From NCBI RefSeq assembly GCF_016907695.1, contig NZ_JAFBCK010000001.1:2108001-2172000 (forward strand): a stretch of 64,000 nt of DNA. The letters are read 5' to 3'. The notes under the pieces were generated by a model, which had not been told where the DNA came from, did not search any database, and was given only the letters and a program-made list of their open reading frames with translations. Origin of the DNA: Actinokineospora baliensis. GTDB taxonomy: Bacteria; Actinomycetota; Actinomycetes; Mycobacteriales; Pseudonocardiaceae. This document shows, piece by piece, positions 22,666-33,619 of this stretch. A program made the translations under genes and the position numbers. The stretch's first letter is position 1. Every line of letters starts with the position of its first letter.

Positions 22666-22902
22666 ATGACAATCGCGTTTGTGCTGGTCACACTGCTGGC
22701 CCTGCTGGTGCTGGGGCTCGACCGCAACCACGTCCGCACCACGGTTCCCGGCTCCAGGCTGGCCGGGAGCACCGATGTCGTCGACCGCGACCTCGCTAGG
22801 GTCACCGCCGAACTGGCGGTGACCGAGGCCGGGCCGGCCGAGCGGCGCGCGCCTAGCGCCAGGACGGCAGCCAGAGTTCGGCCTGCCAGCGCCACTCGGT
22901 GA
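22666..22902 (+). CDS. Small single-pass membrane protein, tentative
   Basis: A 78-residue frame beginning with a strong hydrophobic helix (TIAFVLVTLLALLVLGL) and then a charged segment (DVVDRDLARVTAELAV). It is divergent from the GlxA-type gene and shares its regulatory spacer. The last 50 bases overlap the convergent mannosyltransferase gene, so the C-terminal part may not be conserved. No clear ribosome site is seen and no family is recognised. Confidence 0.5.
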   Translation: MTIAFVLVTLLALLVLGLDRNHVRTTVPGSRLAGSTDVVDRDLARVTAELAVTEAGPAERRAPSARTAARVRPASATR

Positions 22903-24421
22903 TGGAGTCGCCGTTGAGGATCGGCCACAGCCAGGCGAAGTTCGCCACGACGAGGCCGACGTAGAGGGCGAGGGCGAGCAGGCCGGTACTGCGGCGTTCC
23001 GGCCCATCGCCCGACTTCCCCAACAGGTGCCCGAGGGCGAGCGTTATGCCGAGAACCAGGAACGCCGCCATCGGGGTGGCGTAGAAGAAGTACATCTGCC
23101 GGTCGAGGTTCAGGAACCAGGGCAGGTACCCGGCCAGGTAGGCGCCCACGACCGCGCCGTAGCGCCAGTCGAACTTGCTGAACATCCGCCAGAGGCCCCA
23201 CGCCAGCATCGGCAGCGACAGCCACCACAGCGCGGGTGTACCGATCAGCATCGTCGCGGACACGCACTTGGACTCGCCGCAGGCGGTGGTGTTGCCCTCG
23301 TAGTAGTAGAGCATCGGCCGCAGGCTCATCGGCCACACCCACGGCTTGGACTCCCACGGGTGCTGGGACTCGGACTTGGTCACCAGTCCTTCGTGGAACT
23401 TCAGCACGTGCTCGTGGTACTGCCCCAGCGACGACAACGCGTGGGTGATGACCGACAACGGCCCGCTACCGGTTCCGTCGCCCAGGTGCCGGTCGATGCT
23501 GGTCTCGCTGGAGAACCACGGCGCCCAGGTGGCCAGGTAGGCCAGTATCGCGACACCGACGAAGGCCCACAGCGCGGGCGCCAGGTCGCGCAGGATCGTG
23601 CCCCACCAGGGGTTGCGCACCCCGGCCGCGCGCCGGGCCGTCAGGTCGAAGATGATCGTGAGCAGGCCGAACGCGGCCATGAAGTACAGGCCCGACCACT
23701 TGACGCCGCAGGCGAGACCGAGCAGGACGCCGCCGGAGATCCGCCACCAGCGCACCCCCAGCCGCGGGCCGAACGGCGACTCGGTGGCCCAGCCGCCCTC
23801 GACCGCGACCGCCAGCCGGTTGCGCACCAGGTCCCGGTCGAGCAGCAGGCAGGCGAACGCGGCGAGCACGAAGAACGCCAGGAAGATGTCGAGCATGCCC
23901 ATCCGCGACTGCAGGTGCGACACCCCGTCGGCGATGAGCAGCACACCCGCGACCCCGCCCAGCAGCGACGACCGGGTCAGCCTGCGGGCGATCCGCACGA
24001 CCAGCACCACCATCAGCACGCCAGCCAGCGCCGCGGTGAACCGCCAGCCCCAGCCGTTGTAGCCGAAGATGTACTCGCCGATCGAGATGAGCGTCTTGCC
24101 GAACGGCGGGTGGACGGTCAGCTCGTAGCCCGGGTTGTCCTCGACGCCGCCGTTGCGCAGCATCTGCCACGCCTGCGGCACGTAGTGCTTCTCGTCGAAC
24201 ACCGGCGTGCCCTGGTCGGTGGGCCAGCCCAGGTTCTGGAAGCGGACGATGCCCGCCAGCAGCCCCACGAAGGCCGTCACCAGCCAGCCGCGCAGGCGGT
24301 CGGCGGGCATGGGCGTGCCCAGCAGCCGGGCGCGCGTGACCTCGGTGGGGTCGGCGGCCGGGGTCACCACATCGGGTGACGGTGTCCGGCTGGCCTCGTC
24401 GTCGGCAACCAGGGCGCTCAC
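22853..24421 (-). CDS. pmt: Polyprenol-phosphate-mannose protein mannosyltransferase (PMT, GT39)
   Basis: A 522-residue multi-pass membrane enzyme that O-mannosylates secreted proteins. The catalytic acidic pair lies in the first extracellular loop in VFDEKHYVPQAWQML (about residue 75-90). HPPFGK and the DGVSHLQSRMGMLDIF region are typical PMT signatures. About eleven hydrophobic helices are visible. The GTG start follows a GGGGGGAG tract. It is divergent from the DUF5753 regulator. Placement just upstream of rsmI and metG matches the usual actinobacterial neighbourhood. Confidence 0.93.
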   Translation of the reverse strand: MSALVADDEASRTPSPDVVTPAADPTEVTRARLLGTPMPADRLRGWLVTAFVGLLAGIVRFQNLGWPTDQGTPVFDEKHYVPQAWQMLRNGGVEDNPGYELTVHPPFGKTLISIGEYIFGYNGWGWRFTAALAGVLMVVLVVRIARRLTRSSLLGGVAGVLLIADGVSHLQSRMGMLDIFLAFFVLAAFACLLLDRDLVRNRLAVAVEGGWATESPFGPRLGVRWWRISGGVLLGLACGVKWSGLYFMAAFGLLTIIFDLTARRAAGVRNPWWGTILRDLAPALWAFVGVAILAYLATWAPWFSSETSIDRHLGDGTGSGPLSVITHALSSLGQYHEHVLKFHEGLVTKSESQHPWESKPWVWPMSLRPMLYYYEGNTTACGESKCVSATMLIGTPALWWLSLPMLAWGLWRMFSKFDWRYGAVVGAYLAGYLPWFLNLDRQMYFFYATPMAAFLVLGITLALGHLLGKSGDGPERRSTGLLALALYVGLVVANFAWLWPILNGDSITEWRWQAELWLPSWR

Positions 24422-24607
24422 GGGGGGAGATCGTAGGCGCCCCGGTGTGCGATCCGCGTCGGAAGTTCCTCGAACGGGTGGACCCGGTGTCGCCCCGTGA
24501 TCTGCGGATCAACTGATCGTGTAATTGTTTGCCCAGTTCAGAGGGGGTACAAGAGGATCATCAGCCGTTGTCGTACGGGGACGCTGGCGTGACGGACGGG
24601 GTACACG

Positions 24608-25462
24608 GTGCCTCCTGGACGGCCGACCATCAGGTCGCGACAGGTCGCTGGTGAGCTGCGGAGGCTGCGCAAGCAGGCCGGGCTCACCACCGGCGAGGTG
24701 GGCCAGCGGCTGGGGTTGTCGCAGGCCAAGGTCAGCCGGGTGGAGACCGGCACCAGCGGGCTGCGCCTGGGCGACGTGCAGGCCATGCTCGGGCTCTACC
24801 GGGTGCCGGAGCCGCGCCAGGCCGAGATCCTCGACCTGGTCCGCCGGGCCGCCGAGCCGGGGTGGCTGCAGGTGCACGGGCGCGGCCTGCCCGAGCAGTG
24901 GCAGACCCTGATCGACTGGGAGTCCAAGGCGGTCGCGCTGCGCGCCTTCCACGGCGACCTGGTGCCCGGCCTGCTGCAGACCGCCGATTACGCCAGGGCC
25001 GCCATCCGCGACACCGCCGCCGAGCCGCCCGCCGAGGCCGAGCTGGACGTCAAGGTCGGCGCCAGGCTGGCCAGGCAGGGCATCCTCAGCCGCGAGCACC
25101 CGCCGCCGCTGCACGCCCTCATCGGCGAGACAGCGCTGCGGGTCCCGGTCGGTGGCCACGCGATCGCCTCCGCCCAGCTGCGCCACCTCGCCGAGGCCAT
25201 CCGCAGGCCGCACGTGGTGGTGCGGGTGGTGCCGCACGCGGCGGGCGCGCACCCCGGGATGGAGGGGCCGTTCGTGCTGATGGACTTCGACACCGACCGC
25301 TCGCTGGCCTACACCGACCACCGCTCCCGCACCCTGTTCCTCGACGACGAGGCCGCGGTGGCCGCGCACCGGCGGGCCTGGGACCGGATCGCCGAGGTCG
25401 CGCTGTCCGAGGAGGAATCGGCCGAGATGATCACCCTCCTGTCCGCGGTCGCGGCCCCCTGA
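24608..25462 (+). CDS. XRE regulator with DUF5753 domain
   Basis: A 284-residue protein. HTH at about 10-65 (SRQVAGELRRLRKQAGLTTGEVGQRLGLSQAKVSRVETG). The C-terminal DUF5753/Scr1-like domain (about 95-280) includes WESKAVALRAFHGDLVPGLLQTADYARA and GPFVLMDF. These proteins are abundant in Streptomyces and relatives and usually sit beside a DUF397 gene; none follows here, so this is an orphan copy. The GTG start is chosen from family length. Confidence 0.87.
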   Translation: MPPGRPTIRSRQVAGELRRLRKQAGLTTGEVGQRLGLSQAKVSRVETGTSGLRLGDVQAMLGLYRVPEPRQAEILDLVRRAAEPGWLQVHGRGLPEQWQTLIDWESKAVALRAFHGDLVPGLLQTADYARAAIRDTAAEPPAEAELDVKVGARLARQGILSREHPPPLHALIGETALRVPVGGHAIASAQLRHLAEAIRRPHVVVRVVPHAAGAHPGMEGPFVLMDFDTDRSLAYTDHRSRTLFLDDEAAVAAHRRAWDRIAEVALSEEESAEMITLLSAVAAP

Positions 25463-25492
25463 CCCGGCCGGGGCGGTCGGTACCCTGCACCG

Positions 25493-25894
25493 GTGCCCAC
25501 TACACACCGCCCGCGCTGGGTGATCGTCTTGGCCGTGGCGCTGATGGCCGGGCTGGTGGCGGCGGCGGTGCGCTTCGCCGTCGACCGCGCCGCCGATGGC
25601 CACCTGGTGGTCGCCGCGATCATCCCGATGGTCATCGGCGGGCTGCTGCTGCGGTCCCGCAGGATGGTGGTCAGCGACGAGCTCTGCGTGGTGGAGCTGG
25701 GCGGCATCAGGGTGAGCTACCGGTGGGCCGATCTGGTCGGGCGCAGGGCGGGGACCCTGTACTTCGCCACCGGCCTCGTCGTGCACAACGATGACCTCCT
25801 CTCCCGCTACGGGGCCAAGAGGGTTCGGTGGCGCGTCCCGGCCTTCCTGTTCGTGCGCGACTGGCGCGCGCTGCCGATCGGGGTCGCGCGGTGA
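25493..25894 (+). CDS. Two-helix membrane protein, PH-like
   Basis: A 133-residue protein with two N-terminal hydrophobic helices (about 9-27 and 39-53) and a C-terminal beta-rich domain (VVSDELCVVELGGIRVSYRWADL). This is the layout of small PH-domain membrane proteins. The GTG start is 31 bp after the regulator stop. The stop overlaps the rsmI start by four bases (GTGA). Function unknown. Confidence 0.7.
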   Translation: MPTTHRPRWVIVLAVALMAGLVAAAVRFAVDRAADGHLVVAAIIPMVIGGLLLRSRRMVVSDELCVVELGGIRVSYRWADLVGRRAGTLYFATGLVVHNDDLLSRYGAKRVRWRVPAFLFVRDWRALPIGVAR

Positions 25895-26718
25895 GCGGGC
25901 GGTTGGTGTTGGCGGCCACGCCGCTGGGGGAGATCGGGGACGCGTCGGCGAGGTTGGTTGATGCGCTGGGTAGTGCGGACGTCATCGCTGCTGAGGACAC
26001 GCGGCGGGCGCGGGCGCTTGCGGCGGCTCTTGGCGTGACGCTGACGGGGCGGGTGGTGAGCTTCTACGACGCGGTGGAGGCCAGTCGTGCGCCTGGGCTT
26101 GTTGAGGCTGTCCGGGACGGGCAGACGGTTTTGCTCATCACCGATGCGGGGATGCCCAGCGTTTCCGACCCGGGCTACCGGATGGTCGCGGCCTGCGTAG
26201 AGGCTGATCTGCCCATCACCTGCCTGCCCGGTCCTTCGGCGGTCACAACGGCGTTGGCGTTGTCCGGGCTCCCTTGCGACCGGTTCTGCTTCGAGGGCTT
26301 CGCGCCGCGTAAGGCGGGTGAGCGGCGCAAGTGGCTGGCTGCGTACGCGGAGGAGCCGAGGACCACGGTGTTCTTCGAGGCACCCCACCGCATTGACGGC
26401 CTACTCGCAGACGCAGTCGACGTGCTCGGAGGCGATCGCCGCGCCGCGGTGTGCCGGGAGCTGACCAAGTCCTATGAAGAGGTCAAGCGCGGGACGCTCG
26501 CGGAGTTGGCCGAGTGGGCGCGCGACGGCGTACGCGGGGAGATCACCGTGGTGCTGGCCGGTGCCGAGCCCCGCACGTTGGACTTGGACACCCTGGTCGA
26601 GCGGGTCAGGGCGTTGGCGGCTGAGGGGACCCGGCTCAAGGACGCGGCAGCCGAGGTGTCCGCAGCGACCGGCGTGAGCAAGAAGGTCCTCTATGACGCG
26701 GCCGTGAGTCGCGCGTGA
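25891..26718 (+). CDS. rsmI: 16S rRNA (cytidine1402-2'-O)-methyltransferase
   Basis: A 275-residue SAM-dependent tetrapyrrole-methylase-fold enzyme that methylates the ribose of C1402. Signatures include LAATPLGEIGDASARLVDAL, IAAEDTRRARAL, LITDAGMPSVSDPGYRMV, CLPGPSAVTTALALSGL and VFFEAPHRI. The GTG start overlaps the previous stop, and its own stop overlaps the next start, so three genes are coupled. Location between pmt and metG is the common actinobacterial one. Confidence 0.95.
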   Translation: MSGRLVLAATPLGEIGDASARLVDALGSADVIAAEDTRRARALAAALGVTLTGRVVSFYDAVEASRAPGLVEAVRDGQTVLLITDAGMPSVSDPGYRMVAACVEADLPITCLPGPSAVTTALALSGLPCDRFCFEGFAPRKAGERRKWLAAYAEEPRTTVFFEAPHRIDGLLADAVDVLGGDRRAAVCRELTKSYEEVKRGTLAELAEWARDGVRGEITVVLAGAEPRTLDLDTLVERVRALAAEGTRLKDAAAEVSAATGVSKKVLYDAAVSRA

Positions 26719-27692
26719 GAACGACCCTCATCAGCAAGGTCACCGGGCTCGACTCGGCCAATGACACCGCGCGCCGTCATGGCATCTACGGCACTGACCT
26801 GGGGATCATGTGGGACGACGCCGCGGGGCGCACGTTCGTCCTCTTCGGCGACACCTACGGCCAGGGCTGGTGCGGCAACGGTGCCGGTCCACGGGAGGCC
26901 GACTGGCGGTGCAACGTCCTCGCCGTCTCCACCAACCGCGACCTCGACAACGGCCTACGCCTCGACTCCGTCTTCGCCCGCCCTGACGGCCACGCGCGGC
27001 AGGTGATCGACCGCGACCCGCGCGTTGACGAAGAAACCATCATCCCGTGCTCAGGCGTGTCTATAGGCGACGCGCACTACGTGCACTACATGTCCGTGCA
27101 CAAGTGGGGCTCGCAAGGACGCTGGTCCACCAACTACAGCGGGATCGCCGTCTCTGCCGATGGAGGCGAGACGTGGGCCAAGCCCGCTGGCGCGCGGTGG
27201 ATCAACCGGGCCGAGCGAGACCACCCGTTCCAGATGGGGGCGTTCGCGCTCGGCGAGGACTACCTCTACCTCCTAGGCACACCCAACGGCCGCTGGGCCG
27301 GTGCCAGCCTGGCCAGAGTGGGTAAGAGCGACGTCCTGGACACCCGCGCCTACGACTACTGGAACGGCTATGGCTGGTACCCGCGTGACGAGTTCCGCGC
27401 GGTACCGGTCATGCGCGGCAACGTCGCCGAGTTGTCGGTCATCTATTCGACGCACCTCGGCCGCTGGCTCGCGATCCACCTGGACGAAGCCCTAGGCGCT
27501 CTTGTCCTGCGCAGTGCGGAGGCGCTGACCGGGCCCTGGAGCGACGCCAACGTGCTCGTCACGAGCCGCGACTACCCGGGCCTCTATGGTGGCTTCATCC
27601 ACCCGGCTTCGGCACGCGGTTCGGCCCTCTACTTCGCGATGTCGCTCTGGCCCTCTTACAACGTCTACCTGATGCGCACCGACCTGCCGTAG
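26715..27692 (+). CDS. DUF4185 domain protein
   Basis: A 325-residue protein matching DUF4185, a five-bladed beta-propeller-like family related to glycosidase folds. Repeated motifs are TDLGIMWDDAAGRTFVLFGDT, DEETIIPCSGV and GLYGGFIHPAS. No signal peptide is visible from the GTG at 26715, so it appears cytoplasmic unless another start is used. Substrate unknown. It is translationally coupled to rsmI and followed by a short palindrome. Confidence 0.82.
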   Translation: MRTTLISKVTGLDSANDTARRHGIYGTDLGIMWDDAAGRTFVLFGDTYGQGWCGNGAGPREADWRCNVLAVSTNRDLDNGLRLDSVFARPDGHARQVIDRDPRVDEETIIPCSGVSIGDAHYVHYMSVHKWGSQGRWSTNYSGIAVSADGGETWAKPAGARWINRAERDHPFQMGAFALGEDYLYLLGTPNGRWAGASLARVGKSDVLDTRAYDYWNGYGWYPRDEFRAVPVMRGNVAELSVIYSTHLGRWLAIHLDEALGALVLRSAEALTGPWSDANVLVTSRDYPGLYGGFIHPASARGSALYFAMSLWPSYNVYLMRTDLP

Positions 27693-27696
27693 CGCC

Positions 27697-27714
27697 GCCT
27701 ACCCCCGGGTAGGC
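27697..27714. terminator. Short perfect hairpin before metG
   Basis: GCCTACCC and GGGTAGGC flank two bases, five bases after the DUF4185 stop and 55 bases before metG. It may be a weak terminator or a regulatory site for metG. Confidence 0.4.
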
Positions 27715-27769
27715 ACGCTGGTGTAACCCGATGGCTCTGGTGTGTAGCGGCTCCGTAGGCTAATGACCC

Positions 27770-29557
27770 ATGAGCGCCCCCGTGTTGACCGCGGTGGCCT
27801 GGCCTTACGCCAACGGCCCCCGCCATATCGGTCACGTGTCCGGATTCGGTGTCCCTTCGGACGTTTTCTCCCGCTACATGCGCATGTCCGGCCACCGCGT
27901 GCTCATGGTCAGCGGCACCGACGAGCACGGCACCCCGATCCTCGTCCAAGCCGAGAAGGAGGGCCTGACCACCCGCCAGCTGGTCGACAAGTACAACCGG
28001 GTGATCGCCGAGGACCTCCAGGGCCTCGGCCTGTCCTACGACCTGTTCACCCGCACCACGACCGGCAACCACTACCAGGTCGTGCAGGACCTCTTCCTCG
28101 CCCTGTGGCGCAACGGCTACGTGCAGTCCAAGACCCAGATGGGCGCGATCAGCCCGTCCACCGGTCGCACCCTGCCCGACCGCTACATCGAGGGCACCTG
28201 CCCGATCTGCGGCTACGACGGCGCCCGCGGCGACCAGTGCGACAACTGCGGCAACCAGCTCGACCCGGCCGACCTGAAGAACCCGCGGTCGCGGATCAAC
28301 GGCGAGGTCCCGAAGTTCATCGAGACCGAGCACCTGTTCCTCGACCTGCCCTCGTTCGCCGAGTCGCTGGGCTCGTGGCTGTCCACCCGCACCGAGTGGC
28401 GCCCGAACGTGCTCAAGTTCAGCCAGAACCTGATCGAGGACATGCGGCCCCGGCCGATCACCCGCGACCTGGACTGGGGCATCCCGGTCCCGCTCGACGG
28501 CTGGCGCGACGCCCCGATGAAGCGGTTCTACGTCTGGTTCGACGCGGTCATCGGCTACCTGTCGGCCAGCGTCGAGTGGGCGCGCCGCACCGGCGACGCC
28601 GACGCCTGGAAGCAGTTCTGGACCGACCCGGCCCAGGCGTACTACTTCATGGGCAAGGACAACATCGTCTTCCACTCGCTGATCTGGCCGTCGCTGCTGC
28701 TCGGGCAGAACGGCGCTGGCGACAAGGGCGGCACGCCCGGCCGGTTCGACACGCTGAACCTGCCGACCGAGGTGGTCTCCAGCGAGTTCCTGACCATGAG
28801 CGGCTCGAAGTTCTCCACCTCGCGCGGCACGGTGATCTACGTGGGGGACTTCCTCAAGGAGTTCGGCCCCGACGCGCTGCGCTACTTCATCTCCGTCGCC
28901 GGTCCCGAGAACCAGGACACCGACTTCACCTGGGACGAGTTCGTCCGCCGGACCAACTTCGAGCTGGCCAACGAGTGGGGCAACCTGGTCAACCGGTCGG
29001 TCTCGATGGCGCACAAGAACGTCGGCGCCGTGCCAGCGCCGACCGCGCCGACCGCGGCCGACGCCGAGCTCAAGGCGCTGGCCAAGGCGGCGTTCGCGAC
29101 CGTCGGCGACAACCTGCGCCGGTCGCGGTTCAAGGCGGCGGCGACCGAGGCGATGCGGGTCGTCGGCGCGGCGAACAAGTACCTGTCCGACGAGGAGCCG
29201 TGGAAGCGCAAGGACGACCCGGCGCGGCGGGACACCATCCTGCACACCGCGCTGCAGGTCGTCTCCGATGCCAACACGCTGCTCACCCCGTTCCTGCCGC
29301 ACTCGGCCCAGCAGGTGCACGAGCTGCTCGGCGGCAAGGGCGTGTGGGCGGCCCAGCCGGAGATCCGCGAGGTCGACGACCTCGACGACCCGTCGATCAG
29401 CTACCCGGTGCTCACCGGTGACTACGCGGGCGAGCAGGCCCGCTGGGAGTCGGTGGACATCGAGGTCGGCAAGCCGCTGGTGAAGCCGGAGCCGCTGTTC
29501 ACCAAGCTCGACCCGAAGCTCGGCGAGACCGGGCCCGAGTGGGCGCCGATCGCGTGA
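27770..29557 (+). CDS. metG: Methionyl-tRNA synthetase
   Basis: A 595-residue class I synthetase that charges tRNA-Met. The HIGH motif is seen in [12 protein letters not shown] zinc-knuckle insertion follows ([18 protein letters not shown]). The KMSKS loop appears as KFSTS ([10 protein letters not shown]), the variant usual in actinobacterial MetG. The anticodon-binding helical domain spans about 420-560. No C-terminal EMAP-like domain is present. The stop overlaps the tatD start (GTGA). Confidence 0.97.
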   Translation: MSAPVLTAVAWPYANGPRHIGHVSGFGVPSDVFSRYMRMSGHRVLMVSGTDEHGTPILVQAEKEGLTTRQLVDKYNRVIAEDLQGLGLSYDLFTRTTTGNHYQVVQDLFLALWRNGYVQSKTQMGAISPSTGRTLPDRYIEGTCPICGYDGARGDQCDNCGNQLDPADLKNPRSRINGEVPKFIETEHLFLDLPSFAESLGSWLSTRTEWRPNVLKFSQNLIEDMRPRPITRDLDWGIPVPLDGWRDAPMKRFYVWFDAVIGYLSASVEWARRTGDADAWKQFWTDPAQAYYFMGKDNIVFHSLIWPSLLLGQNGAGDKGGTPGRFDTLNLPTEVVSSEFLTMSGSKFSTSRGTVIYVGDFLKEFGPDALRYFISVAGPENQDTDFTWDEFVRRTNFELANEWGNLVNRSVSMAHKNVGAVPAPTAPTAADAELKALAKAAFATVGDNLRRSRFKAAATEAMRVVGAANKYLSDEEPWKRKDDPARRDTILHTALQVVSDANTLLTPFLPHSAQQVHELLGGKGVWAAQPEIREVDDLDDPSISYPVLTGDYAGEQARWESVDIEVGKPLVKPEPLFTKLDPKLGETGPEWAPIA

Positions 29558-30414
29558 CACCGCGCAAGGGTGAGCGACCGCCGGTGCCGGAGCCACTCCC
29601 GGCACCGGCGGTCGACGCCCACACCCACCTGGACGCGTGCGGTGCGAAGGATGCCGCCGATGTGTCCACAATGCTCGACCGCGCCGAGAGCGCGGGGATC
29701 GATCGGGTCATCACCGTGGCCGACGACCTCGCCTCGGCGCAGTGGGCCGTTGAAGCGTCTACGTGGGACGAGCGCGTCTACGCCGCTGTCGCCATCCACC
29801 CGACCCGGACCGCGGGGTTCTCGGACGCGGACAAAGCCGAGATCGAGCGGTTGGCCCAAGAGCCTCGGGTTGTCGCAGTAGGCGAAACCGGGCTGGACTA
29901 CTACTGGGACTACAGCCCGCCAGAGGCGCAACACGAGGCGTTCCGTTGGCACATCGACCTCGCTAAGAGGGTTGGTAAGCCGTTGATGATCCATGACCGG
30001 GACGCGCACGCGGACATCCTCAAGGTTCTTACCGAGGAGGGTGCCCCTGAGCAGGTCGTGTTCCACTGCTTCTCGGGGGACCTGGAGTTCGCGAAGGCGT
30101 GCGTGGACCGCGGGTTCGTCTTGTCCTTCGCCGGCCCGGTCACCTTTCGCAACGCGGCCCCCTTACGCGAAGCGGCCGCGTTCGTACCCGCCGAGCAGAT
30201 GCTCGTCGAGACCGATGCCCCGTTCCTAACGCCCCACCCGTTCCGCGGTAGGCCCAACGAGCCCTACTGCGCCGCCTACACGCTCAGGGACCTCGCGGCG
30301 CTGCGCGGGGACGATGTCGCCGAGTTGGCGAGCGCGGTGTCCGCGACCGCGGATCGCGTGTTTCGGTTGCGCACCGTGACATCGGACCTTGCGAACGGTG
30401 AAGGATTGCGATGA
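29554..30414 (+). CDS. tatD: TatD-family metal-dependent deoxyribonuclease
   Basis: A 286-residue TIM-barrel hydrolase. Metal ligands are visible in VDAHTHLD (HxH), [13 protein letters not shown] (Glu), MIHDRDAH (His), FHCFSG (His) and VETDAPFL (Asp). It is coupled to metG by a GTGA overlap, as in most actinobacteria. Family members trim DNA 3' ends or act in D-amino-acid tRNA quality control. Confidence 0.94.
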   Translation: MTPRKGERPPVPEPLPAPAVDAHTHLDACGAKDAADVSTMLDRAESAGIDRVITVADDLASAQWAVEASTWDERVYAAVAIHPTRTAGFSDADKAEIERLAQEPRVVAVGETGLDYYWDYSPPEAQHEAFRWHIDLAKRVGKPLMIHDRDAHADILKVLTEEGAPEQVVFHCFSGDLEFAKACVDRGFVLSFAGPVTFRNAAPLREAAAFVPAEQMLVETDAPFLTPHPFRGRPNEPYCAAYTLRDLAALRGDDVAELASAVSATADRVFRLRTVTSDLANGEGLR

Positions 30415-32269
<1,855 letters not shown>

Positions 32270-32281
32270 TCTGAAATCGTC

Positions 32282-32311
32282 GGCAAAGGCCCTCTTCGGA
32301 GGGCCTTTGCC
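32282..32311. terminator. Intrinsic terminator after rpfB
   Basis: GGCAAAGGCCCTC and its complement flank a TTCG tetraloop and are followed by ATTT, 12 bases after the rpfB stop. This is a textbook rho-independent terminator apart from the short T tract. Confidence 0.9.
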
Positions 32312-32367
32312 ATTTCCGGAAATGGGCCGCACCAGCGCGGTCCGAGCGCCCGAGTAGCATTGCGGGA

Positions 32368-33225
32368 ATGACCGGTTCGGCGTTGCTCAGCCCGGTGGAC
32401 GTGCGCAGGCTCGCCGCCGAACTCGGGGTGCGGCCGACCAAGAAACTCGGCCAGAACTTCGTGCACGACCCCAACACCGTCCGTCGCATCGCGACCACCG
32501 CGGGCCTGACCCCCGACGACGTCGTGCTCGAGGTCGGGCCGGGACTCGGCTCGCTCACCCTGGCGCTGCTGCCCGAGTGCGCCTCGGTCGTCGCGGTCGA
32601 GATCGACCCGGTGCTGGCCGACCGGCTACCCGGGACGGTCGCCGACCGCGCCCCCGAGCTCGCCGACCGGCTGCGCGTCGTGCTCGGCGACGCGATGCGG
32701 GTGACCGCGGCCCAGCTCGGCGCTGAGCCGACCGCGCTGGTGGCCAACCTGCCCTACAACGTGGCCGTGCCGGTGGTGCTGCACCTGCTCGCGGAGCTGC
32801 CGAGCCTGCGCACCGTGCTGGTGATGGTGCAGGCCGAGGTCGCCGACCGGATGGCCGCGCCGCCGGGCAGCAAGGTCTACGGGGTGCCCAGCGTCAAGAT
32901 CGCGTGGTACGCCGAGGCGCGCCGGGTGGCGACGGTGTCGCGGACGGTGTTCTGGCCGGTTCCCAACGTGGACTCGGCGTTGGTTCTTCTCACCCGGCGG
33001 GCGAGTCCGGTCGGTGTTGACCGCGACGCGGTGTTCGCCGCCGTCGACGCCGCCTTCGCGCAAAGGCGAAAGACCTTGCGCGCCGCACTGTCCGATTGGG
33101 CCGGTTCGCCACCTGCGGCCGAAGCGGTGCTCGTCGCGGCGGGGGTCGACCCGTCCCTGCGGGGTGAGCAGTTGTCGGTAGGCGACTTCGTCCGGATAGC
33201 CCAGGCGTTCGCTCGACCGCAGTAG
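32368..33225 (+). CDS. rsmA: 16S rRNA dimethyladenosine transferase
   Basis: A 285-residue KsgA-family enzyme that dimethylates A1518 and A1519. Motif I is [15 protein letters not shown], the acidic residue [13 protein letters not shown], and the catalytic motif [14 protein letters not shown]. The N-terminus [10 protein letters not shown] is typical. It has its own short upstream region after the rpfB terminator. The rpfB-rsmA order is conserved in actinobacteria. Confidence 0.96.
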   Translation: MTGSALLSPVDVRRLAAELGVRPTKKLGQNFVHDPNTVRRIATTAGLTPDDVVLEVGPGLGSLTLALLPECASVVAVEIDPVLADRLPGTVADRAPELADRLRVVLGDAMRVTAAQLGAEPTALVANLPYNVAVPVVLHLLAELPSLRTVLVMVQAEVADRMAAPPGSKVYGVPSVKIAWYAEARRVATVSRTVFWPVPNVDSALVLLTRRASPVGVDRDAVFAAVDAAFAQRRKTLRAALSDWAGSPPAAEAVLVAAGVDPSLRGEQLSVGDFVRIAQAFARPQ

Positions 33226-33334
33226 CGCAGGCAGGCATCGATTACTCCCCAGGTGTGATGTATCGAACCCGGGGCCCTCATCTTGACCTCACGCGCTTGC
33301 GTTTGGTGGTCGTGGTCGGGTCTACTCTGTGGGC

Positions 33335-33425
33335 ATTCCATCCTGAGCGGCCGAGAGACCTGGCTCGATGACGCCGCAGCAACCACCCACCGCGGGCAGG
33401 TGCTACCGCCAGGAGCGATGGAGGA
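33335..33425 (+). ncRNA. SAM riboswitch (SAM-I/SAM-IV clan)
   Basis: The conserved core is visible: GAGCGGCCGAGAGACCTGGC, then GATGACGCCGCAGCAACC, a variable hairpin, and GGTGCTACCGCCAGGA. The outer helix pairs TCCATC (33337-33342) with GATGGA (33417-33422). The actinobacterial style favours SAM-IV, but SAM-I is not excluded. It is upstream of a 27-codon leader peptide and the MetN-like gene, so it should switch their expression off when SAM is high. Confidence 0.9.
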
Positions 33426-33436
33426 GTGAGAAACGG

Positions 33437-33520
33437 ATGCCGATCCTCACCACACGCCGGGTCATCGACCAGTGCAGGCGTTCCGTGACGGCGTGTCGAC
33501 CGATGTGCGCAACCCGCTGA
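33437..33520 (+). CDS. Cys-containing leader peptide
   Basis: A 27-residue frame (ATG CCG ATC CTC ...) just downstream of the riboswitch with GGAGGAGTGAG upstream. The peptide starts MPILTTRR and contains IDQCRRSVTACR and a further Cys, three cysteines at positions 13, 20 and 24. This is the pattern of actinobacterial LTxRxxxDLCR leader peptides found before sulfur-metabolism genes, some of which attenuate in response to cysteine. It ends 99 bases before the MetN-like gene. Confidence 0.7.
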   Translation: MPILTTRRVIDQCRRSVTACRPMCATR

Positions 33521-33619
33521 TTACCGCGTAGCAGCACGTCTTCGTCACCCCCTCTTACTGGCACCGGACTGTCCTCTGAGGACTTCTGGTGTGCCGTCGC
33601 GCCCGCTTGGAGTAGCACC

